The position numbers and the translations under genes were made by a program. A stretch of DNA of 6,721 bases, taken from NCBI GenBank assembly GCA_900548935.1, contig URMR01000095.1, forward strand, positions 1 through 6,721, in the 5' to 3' direction. Below the pieces are notes generated by a model that was not told the DNA's origin, did no database searches, and was given only the letters and a program-made list of their open reading frames with translations. Of this stretch, positions 1-5,175 are shown piece by piece (within the stretch, counting starts at the first letter, position 1; every line of letters starts with the position of its first letter). Source of the stretch: an uncultured Collinsella sp. Lineage in GTDB: Bacteria; Actinomycetota; Coriobacteriia; Coriobacteriales; Coriobacteriaceae.

Positions 1-52
1 CGCCATCGACTTCGACGATATCCAAGACATTGAGCTACGCGGACGAGCCTAG
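1..52 (+). CDS. 3' end of an unidentified plus-strand gene (partial)
   Basis: An open frame enters from the left edge with its first full codon at 2 and reads AIDFDDIQDIELRGRA before a TAG stop at 50-52. The acidic stretch ending in a short basic tail looks like a normal protein C-terminus. The stop lies 26 bp before the end of the convergent HMA gene, which is a typical tail-to-tail arrangement. Sixteen residues are too few to name a family, and an open frame this short could occur by chance, so this is a tentative call. Confidence 0.35.
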   Translation, partial: AIDFDDIQDIELRGRA

Positions 53-78
53 CCAAGGAAGCGCATCCAGGGCGGCGC

Positions 79-462
79 TTACAGCGTCATGACGTAGTAG
101 CCCGCGTCTTTCACGGCCGTCTCGAGGACACCACGATCAACCGGCTGTTTAGAGCGCACACGTGCCGTGTGATCCGCATACGTCACCGTTGCCCACACGC
201 CATCCAGCGCATTCAGGGCATTGGCCACGTTCTGAGCGCAGCCGTCACAGCTCATGCCGCCGATGAGCAGCTCATCGCTATAGGGATAGTGCGATGCATC
301 GGTATCCACCACAACAACCTTTTTGGTTTTCTTGCCGCTCGTACCATCGCTGCAACAACTCTTCCCGTGTGTCGAAGCGGCAATGCGACGCAGTCCAAAA
401 AACATGCCGACGGCAATGACGGCCAGCACGATGAGATTCGCAGGGTTGAGCAAGTCGCTCAT
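79..462 (-). CDS. Membrane-anchored heavy-metal-associated (HMA) domain protein
   Basis: This is a 127-residue protein with three visible parts. Residues about 9-25 form one hydrophobic transmembrane segment (NLIVLAVIAVGMFFG). A basic juxtamembrane stretch follows, with a Cys pair at 36-37, resembling the small Cys-rich membrane proteins associated with FeoB. Residues about 63-127 form an HMA fold with the ligand motif GMSCDGC (Cys72 and Cys75), the loop type that binds Cu(I) in CopZ and P-type ATPase N-domains. The positive charges after the helix suggest the HMA domain is cytoplasmic. The likely role is binding or handing over copper or another soft metal; the metal itself is an inference. 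The ATG at 462 is chosen because AAAGGGG (468-474) sits 5 nt upstream. An in-frame TTG at 477 would overlap that site. A CsoR-like palindrome lies just upstream. The gene is divergent from the DUF3793 gene. Confidence 0.85.
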   Translation of the reverse strand: MSDLLNPANLIVLAVIAVGMFFGLRRIAASTHGKSCCSDGTSGKKTKKVVVVDTDASHYPYSDELLIGGMSCDGCAQNVANALNALDGVWATVTYADHTARVRSKQPVDRGVLETAVKDAGYYVMTL

Positions 463-491
463 GCGTTCCCCTTTCAAGTAGCCCTATCTAG

Positions 492-508
492 ATACCCCCA
501 TGGGGTGT
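492..508 (-). promoter_or_regulatory. CsoR-like palindromic operator upstream of the HMA gene
   Basis: The sequence ATACCCCCATGGGGTGT contains a perfect 5-bp inverted repeat, ACCCC-CAT-GGGGT (494-506), inside a control region that is otherwise AT-rich. CsoR-family copper sensors recognise G/C-tract pseudo-palindromes of this type, flanked by TA. It lies 30-46 bp upstream of the HMA start codon. A weak minus-strand promoter can be drawn just upstream of it (-35 TTGACC at 539-544, -10 TAAGAT at 513-518, spacer 20), which would put the palindrome over the transcription start. Copper responsiveness is inferred from the motif and from the product being an HMA protein; the regulator gene is not in this window. 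Confidence 0.5.
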
Positions 509-570
509 CCCCATCTTAACCCAAAATCATGTCGGTTCGGTCAATTAGTTTCCCTATTCAAACTTTTTTG

Positions 571-598
571 TTGACCATGGCTTACTTTCGTGTATAAG
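571..598 (+). promoter_or_regulatory. Sigma-70 type promoter for the DUF3793-flavodoxin operon
   Basis: A -35 box TTGACC (571-576) and a -10 box TATAAG (593-598) are separated by 16 bp. They sit in the most AT-rich part of the intergenic region, after a T7 run at 564-569 and neighbouring bases. The predicted start near 605 gives a leader of about 30 nt before the GTG start at 637. The leader includes the ribosome binding site AAGGAG at 627-632. Confidence 0.65.
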
Positions 599-602
599 TT
601 TT

Positions 603-617
603 CCTAGGCTAACAGTT
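603..617 (+). promoter_or_regulatory. Possible DtxR/IdeR-type iron box (partial match)
   Basis: TAGGCTAAC at 605-613 fits the core TAGSCTAAC of the DtxR/IdeR consensus, but the outer left arm does not match. The site would overlap the predicted transcription start of the DUF3793-flavodoxin operon, where a repressor would block transcription. Flavodoxins commonly replace ferredoxin under iron limitation, which makes such control plausible. The match is only partial and could be chance. Confidence 0.25.
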
Positions 618-636
618 TAGATCCGTAAGGAGCGCC

Positions 637-1341
637 GTGACCCGAACCATAGACATTCCAACGTTTCAGGCAGCGATCGTGCGCAACTGCTCTCCCACGC
701 TCGCGGGCATCAAGCCGGCATCGCTCTTTACCTATCCAGGCACCTACGCCCACGGGGACGGCTCGACCGCAACCGAAACCATCACAGAACGCCGAGCACG
801 CCTGCTCAACGTTATCGCCCAGTGCAATCGCGAGCTTGACCCGTTCGGTATCCACCTGAGTGTTTTGGTCTGGCGGCCCTGCGGAGCGCTCGTGTATATG
901 TACCGAGCCAAAAGCCTCACCACCTATTTCGCAGACCCTCGCGCCCAAACGGCACTCGCCTCGGAAGGCTACGACACGAGAGACCTTTCGACATGCCTTG
1001 TGCATTTGGCATCACGCATCACGCTCGCGAGCAATAACGTCGCGGAATGCGCCTGTAGCCAGACTCGATGCGCACTACCCCAGCAAACTAGCTGCAGCAA
1101 CGACTGCACCTGCGAGTTTCCGCACGAAATAGGCTACTTCCTTGGATACCCCTACGACGACGTACACGAGTTTATCGTCCAGCGCGGCGAGAACTACAAG
1201 GTCTTTGGGGCCTGGAAGGTCTACGAAAATGTCGAGCAAGCGCTTGCGACGTTTGATGCCTACCGTGCCTGCACCCAATACCTCACCCTTGTCTATCAGC
1301 AGGGCTGCAGCCTGGCGCAACTTGCCCAGGCAACCCGATAG
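637..1341 (+). CDS. DUF3793 family protein with a cysteine-rich insert
   Basis: This is a 234-residue soluble protein of unknown function. Family features are visible along its length: an N-terminal CSPTLAGIKPASLF motif (18-31), a central region with Tyr-Arg at 89-90 (VYMYR), the signature FPHEIGYFLGYPYDDV (161-176), and a GAWKVY segment (191-196) followed by a C-terminal helix. Between the central region and the PHEIG signature, residues 138-159 hold six cysteines (138, 140, 145, 153, 157, 159), enough for a metal or Fe-S site. The protein has no signal peptide or membrane segment. The GTG start at 637 is supported by AAGGAG ending 4 nt upstream, and the next codons are in the expected N-terminal motif's frame. 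It lies 45 bp ahead of a flavodoxin and probably shares its mRNA. DUF3793 genes recurrently neighbour flavodoxin or iron genes, so a role in metal or redox homeostasis is suggested but unproven. Confidence 0.88.
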   Translation: MTRTIDIPTFQAAIVRNCSPTLAGIKPASLFTYPGTYAHGDGSTATETITERRARLLNVIAQCNRELDPFGIHLSVLVWRPCGALVYMYRAKSLTTYFADPRAQTALASEGYDTRDLSTCLVHLASRITLASNNVAECACSQTRCALPQQTSCSNDCTCEFPHEIGYFLGYPYDDVHEFIVQRGENYKVFGAWKVYENVEQALATFDAYRACTQYLTLVYQQGCSLAQLAQATR

Positions 1342-1386
1342 AACGTACAAGCTGCGGCCAGCGCCGCACGACCGAAAGGACAAAAC

Positions 1387-1806
1387 ATGAGCAAGATCAC
1401 CGTCGTCTATTGGAGCGGCACGGGCAATACCGAGGCCATGGCAAACTTTGTCGCCGAAGGCGCCACGTCCGCGGGCGCCGAGGCCGAAGTCATCCCCTGC
1501 GCCGACTTCTCTGCCGACAAGGCCGCCGACTATGATGCCTTCGCCTTCGGCTGCCCCGCCATGGGCTCCGAGGAGCTTGAATACGATGAGTTCCAGCCGA
1601 TGTGGAACGAGGTCAAGGAGACTCTCGGCGACAAGAAGGTCGTCCTCTTTGGCTCTTATTCGTGGGCCGAGGGCGAATGGATGGACAACTGGAAGGCGGA
1701 CGCCGACGAGGCGGGTGTTAACGTCGTCGATTCCGTCATCTGCTACGACGCCCCCGACGATGAGGGCGAGGCGGCCTGCCGCGCCCTTGGAGCCGAGCTC
1801 GCCTAG
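1387..1806 (+). CDS. Flavodoxin (short-chain, FMN-binding)
   Basis: This is a 139-residue low-potential electron carrier. The FMN phosphate-binding loop SGTGNTE is at residues 10-16. The two isoalloxazine-contacting loops are recognisable: GCPAMGSEELEYDEFQPMW (55-73) and FGSYSWAEGEWMDNW (about 88-102). The length and these loops match clostridial-type short-chain flavodoxins. The protein is strongly acidic, as expected for an electron-transfer partner. ATG 1387 is preceded by AAAGGA (1375-1380) with 6-nt spacing. It is the second gene after DUF3793 and is terminated by the hairpin at 1864-1898. Flavodoxins often replace ferredoxin when iron is short, which fits the possible iron control of the upstream promoter. 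The partner enzymes cannot be told from this window. Confidence 0.95.
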   Translation: MSKITVVYWSGTGNTEAMANFVAEGATSAGAEAEVIPCADFSADKAADYDAFAFGCPAMGSEELEYDEFQPMWNEVKETLGDKKVVLFGSYSWAEGEWMDNWKADADEAGVNVVDSVICYDAPDDEGEAACRALGAELA

Positions 1807-1863
1807 CGGCAATGAGCTCCGCCCGTAACGCGCTCTGCACCAAAACACATTCGCGTCCCAACA

Positions 1864-1898
1864 AAAACGGGAGCCGGATCACATCCGGCTCCCGTTTT
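1864..1898. terminator. Bidirectional intrinsic terminator
   Basis: This is a perfect 16-bp inverted repeat (AAAACGGGAGCCGGAT with its complement) around a 3-nt CAC loop. An A-run lies on the left and TTTT on the right, so it works as a Rho-independent terminator in both directions. It sits between the flavodoxin stop (1806) and the stop of the convergent ABC ATPase (1924), ending both operons. Confidence 0.95.
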
Positions 1899-1923
1899 CT
1901 GCTATGTCAGTCATATAAAGCGG

Positions 1924-2676
1924 CTACGAGATATTGCCCAAGAACGCCTTGGTGCGTTCGCTCTTGGGATGGTCGAAGACCTCGCTCGGCGTACCCTCTT
2001 CCACAATGACGCCACCGTCCATAAAGACGACGCGGTCGGCGACATCGCGGGCAAAGCCCATCTCGTGCGTCACGACGATCATGGTCATACCGTCGTGCGC
2101 CAGGTCGCGCATGACGCCCAGGACGTCGCGCACGAGCTCAGGGTCGAGCGCCGAGGTGGCCTCGTCAAAGAGCATGACGTGCGGATTCATCGACAGGGCG
2201 CGGGCGATGGCAACGCGTTGCTGCTGGCCGCCCGAGAGCTGGCTCGGCATAAAGTCGATACGCTCGGCAAGACCGACCTTGGTCAGCTCCTCGACGGCGA
2301 TCTTCTCGGCCTCTTCCTTGCTGCGCTTGAGCACCTTCTGCTGCGCGAGCATGACGTTCTTTTTGACTGACAAGTGCGGGAACAAATTGAACTGCTGGAA
2401 CACCATACCCAGATGCGTGCGCACCTTATTGAGGTCGACGCCCTTGGCGCACACGTCCACACCCTCGACGATAATCGAGCCGCTCGTGGGATGTTCCAGA
2501 CGATTGATGCAGCGAAGCATCGTCGACTTGCCCGAGCCCGAGGGACCCAAGACCACAACGACCTCACCCTTGCGCACATCCAGATCGATATCGCGCAGGA
2601 CCACGTTGTCGCCAAAGGCCTTCTGGAGGTTCTTGATGCTGACGACGACCTCGTTCGAGTTATTGGTTTCGCTCAT
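1924..2676 (-). CDS. Polar amino acid ABC transporter ATP-binding protein (GlnQ/HisP type)
   Basis: This 250-residue ATPase powers amino acid import at the cytoplasmic face of the permease. All the nucleotide-binding motifs are intact: Walker A GPSGSGKST (44-52), the Q-loop in VFQQFNLF (92-99), signature LSGGQQQR (147-154), Walker B VMLFDE (167-172), D-loop SALD (175-178) and the H-loop His204 in VVTHEMG. The LFPHLSV segment after the Q-loop and the overall length are typical of the polar amino acid subfamily. ATG 2676 has a very strong site, AAGGAGG (2684-2690), 7 nt upstream. That site overlaps the permease stop codon, so translation of the two genes is probably coupled. It is the last gene of the importer operon. 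The exact substrate cannot be read from the ATPase. Confidence 0.96.
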   Translation of the reverse strand: MSETNNSNEVVVSIKNLQKAFGDNVVLRDIDLDVRKGEVVVVLGPSGSGKSTMLRCINRLEHPTSGSIIVEGVDVCAKGVDLNKVRTHLGMVFQQFNLFPHLSVKKNVMLAQQKVLKRSKEEAEKIAVEELTKVGLAERIDFMPSQLSGGQQQRVAIARALSMNPHVMLFDEATSALDPELVRDVLGVMRDLAHDGMTMIVVTHEMGFARDVADRVVFMDGGVIVEEGTPSEVFDHPKSERTKAFLGNIS

Positions 2677-2688
2677 GATAGGACCTCC

Positions 2689-4050
2689 TTACAGACCGGC
2701 GATGTGATCGGCGGGCGTCGCGACAACCTGTCCGGCGCTCTTGGCGGGACGCTTCTTCTTGGTCTCGGCCGTGCCCAAAAGCCTCGCCTCAAGACCGCTC
2801 ACCAAGCGCGCAAGCGGCAGGGTGATGACCAGATAGAACAGGGCGGCAACCACGTACGGTGTAATGGAGCCCGTCGTGGCCACGATGGTGCGGGCATTCA
2901 TGACGATCTCGACCACGCCCACGGCCGCAAGCAGGGACGTATCCTTGTAAAGCAAGATAAACTCGCTGGTCAGCGTAGGCAAAACATTGCGGAACGTCTG
3001 CGGAATCATAACGTAGAGCAGCGTCTGGAAGGCATTCATGCCCAGAGAGCGAGCAGCCTCGTTTTGGCCCTTGGGGATCGATTGAATACCGGCGCGGAAG
3101 ATCTCACACAGATAGGCAGACGAATTCATGGCCATGACGATGACGCCGAGCACGTAGTCATCAACCTTGACGCCGGCCAACGGCAGACCGAAGAACGCGA
3201 TATAGATCTGCAGGAACGCCGGCGTACCGCGAATGATATTCACGTAGATGCCGGCGAGGCAGCGCAGGATGCGCGACTTGGAGATGCGCATGAGCGACAG
3301 GGCGAAACCGAAGGGAATTGCCAGCGGAAACGCCACGAGCACGATCGAGAGCGACATGAGGAAGCCTTTGAAGACGATCGGCAGGCTCTGGACCAAAATG
3401 ACCGGGTTCAAGAACAGGCGCAGGAACATATTGGAGTTCCATGCCTCGACCCACGGCTGCTCTTTAAGGTCGGCTAGGAAGTTATCGAAGGCCGTCACGC
3501 CCTTGATCTCCACCGACGGAATCTTGGAGATCTTCTTGGTCGAGCCATCGGCCAAAGTGTAGGTGCCGCTAAAGGCCTCATCGCCGCCCTCGACGGGGAA
3601 GGTCACGCCGTAAACCTCGACACGGAAAAAGCCGCCGGCAGGCGCCGTCTCGCCAAAATCAATCTTGAGCGTCTGGCCGTCAGCCTTGCACGTGGGCTTC
3701 ATGGGCGTACGATCCATGAGGTCCTCGCCCGAGAGCATCGTCAATCGCGTGTCATCGGTACCAAACGTCGTGCCGTCGACAAACGTCAGCGAAAGACCGC
3801 TCAGCTCCTCATCGGCATCGGCCTGGACCTCCCAGGTAATGCGCGTCTCGGTACCGCCGACCACAGCGCTGCCCGAACCGGTGTTGGGTCGGGCGGTAAT
3901 CTTTGCGGTCTCAAGCGCTTGGGCGGTCGTGGGCGCATATGCCCCCACACACACCAGCGCGAGCGCCACGGCCATGACGCAGACTAGCTTTTGGAGCAAG
4001 GCGGGCAGTGGAAAACGCTGCTCCACGGCCCCTTTGTTCAGTCGAGACAA
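2689..4050 (-). CDS. Amino acid ABC transporter permease with N-terminal extracytoplasmic domain
   Basis: This is a 453-residue protein when started at the TTG at 4050. Residues 1-45 look like a signal peptide: a basic start, the hydrophobic core LVCVMAVALALVCVGAYA, and a likely cleavage after AQA (43-45). Residues about 46-190 are a beta-rich, membrane-free domain that I do not recognise and that is not a substrate-binding protein fold by its motifs. Residues about 225-420 are a standard HisM/GlnP-type membrane domain with about five helices, an RGTPAFLQ motif (274-281), and the EAA loop NEAARSLG (330-337) with Pro350 that docks the ATPase. The tail (426-453) is basic and cytoplasmic. A normal permease of this family is about 215-250 residues, so the extra 200 residues are the odd feature. 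It lies between the binding-protein gene (118 bp upstream, with hairpins) and the ATPase gene (12 bp downstream). Confidence 0.9.
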   Translation of the reverse strand: MSRLNKGAVEQRFPLPALLQKLVCVMAVALALVCVGAYAPTTAQALETAKITARPNTGSGSAVVGGTETRITWEVQADADEELSGLSLTFVDGTTFGTDDTRLTMLSGEDLMDRTPMKPTCKADGQTLKIDFGETAPAGGFFRVEVYGVTFPVEGGDEAFSGTYTLADGSTKKISKIPSVEIKGVTAFDNFLADLKEQPWVEAWNSNMFLRLFLNPVILVQSLPIVFKGFLMSLSIVLVAFPLAIPFGFALSLMRISKSRILRCLAGIYVNIIRGTPAFLQIYIAFFGLPLAGVKVDDYVLGVIVMAMNSSAYLCEIFRAGIQSIPKGQNEAARSLGMNAFQTLLYVMIPQTFRNVLPTLTSEFILLYKDTSLLAAVGVVEIVMNARTIVATTGSITPYVVAALFYLVITLPLARLVSGLEARLLGTAETKKKRPAKSAGQVVATPADHIAGL

Positions 4051-4055
4051 GGTGG

Positions 4056-4060
4056 CTCCT
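4056..4060 (-). promoter_or_regulatory. Ribosome binding site that sets the permease TTG start
   Basis: AGGAG on the minus strand ends 5 nt before a TTG codon at 4050-4048, in the permease frame. The longer frame opens at a TTG at 4155, but that would run through the two hairpins downstream of the binding-protein gene and has no comparable site. From 4050 the protein begins with a short polar segment and then a signal peptide, which supports this choice. An internal ATG at 3975 would cut the hydrophobic core. Confidence 0.7.
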
Positions 4061-4085
4061 ATCGTAGAAGTTGCCGGCAAAACGA

Positions 4086-4104
4086 GACGGAAATGCTCTC
4101 CGTC
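4086..4104 (-). terminator. Second hairpin between binding-protein and permease genes
   Basis: A 6-bp inverted repeat GACGGA/TCCGTC encloses a 7-nt loop. On the minus strand it is followed by TCGTTTTG, a short U-run. It lies directly after the stronger hairpin at 4119-4146 and 36 nt before the permease start. It could be a weak terminator, or help limit read-through into the permease and ATPase genes. Confidence 0.45.
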
Positions 4105-4118
4105 AAGAGAAGCGCAAA

Positions 4119-4146
4119 GGCCCTCTCCGCCAAAGCGGAAAGGGCC
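4119..4146 (-). terminator. Intercistronic hairpin after the substrate-binding protein gene
   Basis: A 12-bp stem (GGCCCTTTCCGC with GCGGAGAGGGCC on the minus strand, one G-U pair) closes a 4-nt loop, 22 nt after the binding-protein stop. It is followed by TTT and then a mixed pyrimidine run, so termination is probably partial. A hairpin here is common in ABC importer operons. It lets the binding protein be made in excess over the membrane parts, by partial termination or by protecting the upstream mRNA. Confidence 0.7.
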
Positions 4147-4168
4147 CGCGAGCAATCAAGTAGCTATT

Positions 4169-5029
4169 TTACTTGATGTTGTACTTAGCCATGAGGGCGT
4201 CAACGGTACCGTCGTCGGTCAGGTCCTTGATGGCCTGGTTGATGTCGTCCTTGAGCTTGGTGTTGCCCTGGTTGATGGCGATGGCGTACTCCTCGCCGGT
4301 GCTGATCTGCTTAATGGTCTGGCAGGTGTTGAACTGCTCGGCGGTCAGCTGGCTGGCAACGGAGCGGTTGGTGACTACGGCGTCGCCCTTATCGGACTGC
4401 AGGGCGCTGAAGCACTCGGTGGCGTCCTTGTAGGGGACAATCTTGGCCTTGGGGAAGTTCTCCTGGGCAAAGGACTCGGCGGTCGAGCCAGACTGGACGA
4501 TGATGGTAGCATCGGCGTTGTTGAGCTTCTCGCTGTAGTTGTCGGCCGTGATGTCGGTGTTATCGACCTTGGTCACGATAGCCTGATCGTCCATGTAGTA
4601 GGAATCGGAGAAAGTAACTTCCTTCTCACGCTCGGGCGTGTCGGTGATAGCCGCGATGGAAACGTCATATTTGGCGCCCGAAGCGACGCCCGGAACCAGC
4701 GTGTCAAAGTCATTGTTGACATACTCGACATCCAGGCCCAGCTTGTCGCCGATAGCCTTGATGAGCTCAAGGTCAAAGCCCTGATAATCGCCGTTGTCAT
4801 CCTTGTACTCAAACGGAGCGTACTCGGCAGAGGTGCCGACGGTCAGCGTACCGTCCTTGACGAGCGCGTACTCCTTGGAGCCGTCGACCTTCTCGACCTT
4901 AGCGTCGTCAGAGCTGCTGGAACCGGCATTAGAACCAGAGGTGGCGTTGGACGAGCCGCAGCCCGTCAGAGCGAGGGCGAGCGCCATAGCACCCGTGGCG
5001 GCAAATGCGCCAAGCTTCTTGATCTTCAT
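4169..5029 (-). CDS. Amino acid ABC transporter substrate-binding lipoprotein (SBP_bac_3)
   Basis: This is a 286-residue lipoprotein that captures an amino acid outside the cell and delivers it to the permease. Residues 1-24 are a lipoprotein signal (MKIKKLGAFA start, lipobox LTGC, Cys24 lipidated). A Ser/Gly-rich linker runs to about residue 42, and a two-lobed family 3 binding domain to 286. Family motifs include TVGTSAEYAPFEY (63-75), GFDLELIKAI (84-93), TDTPERE with the ligand-contacting Arg134, and VQSGSTAE (178-185). At the position where the family usually has an Asp contacting the ligand amino group (DAVVxD), this protein has Asn221. ATG 5029 is supported by AAGGAG (5037-5042) 7 nt upstream and by the signal peptide; the same frame is open to 5176 but that extension has no signal or site. 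It is the first gene of the importer, with its own promoter and a hairpin after it. Substrate not assignable; polar amino acid likely. Confidence 0.95.
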   Translation of the reverse strand: MKIKKLGAFAATGAMALALALTGCGSSNATSGSNAGSSSSDDAKVEKVDGSKEYALVKDGTLTVGTSAEYAPFEYKDDNGDYQGFDLELIKAIGDKLGLDVEYVNNDFDTLVPGVASGAKYDVSIAAITDTPEREKEVTFSDSYYMDDQAIVTKVDNTDITADNYSEKLNNADATIIVQSGSTAESFAQENFPKAKIVPYKDATECFSALQSDKGDAVVTNRSVASQLTAEQFNTCQTIKQISTGEEYAIAINQGNTKLKDDINQAIKDLTDDGTVDALMAKYNIK

Positions 5030-5086
5030 AATCAGTCTCCTTCCGGTGACCCCGTTTGATTCAGAGGTCTGCAAAAACTGTTGGCT

Positions 5087-5115
5087 ATTATGCACCCGTA
5101 AGTGCGAATCTGCAA
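5087..5115 (-). promoter_or_regulatory. Candidate promoter of the amino acid importer operon
   Basis: On the minus strand TTGCAG (5110-5115) and CATAAT (5087-5092) are separated by 17 bp, giving a start near 5080 and a leader of about 50 nt. The -10 is good and the -35 is weak. A small inverted repeat, CAATT-AGA-AATTG (5113-5125), overlaps the -35 and could be an operator. The region 5126-5175, between this and the nfo stop, shows only a 5-bp palindrome TGGAG-CA-CTCCA (5150-5161) and no U-run terminator. Confidence 0.45.
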
Positions 5116-5175
5116 TTAGAAATTGATTGAAACAAACCCATAACGTGAATGGAGCACTCCACTTTATGACAGTCA

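Noticed and set aside
59..80. Inverted repeat AAGCGC/GCGCTT as a terminator between convergent genes
   Set aside because: It has only 6 bp with a 10-nt loop, overlaps the HMA stop codon and has no U-run on either side.
1075..1848. A 257-codon open frame on the minus strand
   Set aside because: It is antisense to the flavodoxin and the end of DUF3793, both well supported, and its translation has no recognisable motif.
2374..3477. A 367-codon open frame on the plus strand
   Set aside because: It is antisense to the ATPase and permease, rich in His, Arg, Asp and Gln with no domain-like pattern, and has no ribosome binding site. It is a shadow of the real genes.
4051..4155. N-terminal extension of the permease to a TTG at 4155
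   Set aside because: The extension would be translated through the two intercistronic hairpins and lacks a ribosome binding site. The TTG at 4050 has AGGAG at proper spacing and leads directly into a signal peptide.
3665..5059. A 464-codon open frame on the plus strand
   Set aside because: It runs antisense across the start of the permease and nearly all of the binding-protein gene, both of which have clear family motifs. Its translation is low-complexity Leu/Val/Gly/Asp-rich, typical of a mirror frame in GC-rich DNA.
5092..5105. Small hairpin GCAC-CCGTAA-GTGC within the importer promoter
   Set aside because: Four-base arms are expected by chance and it does not resemble a known operator.
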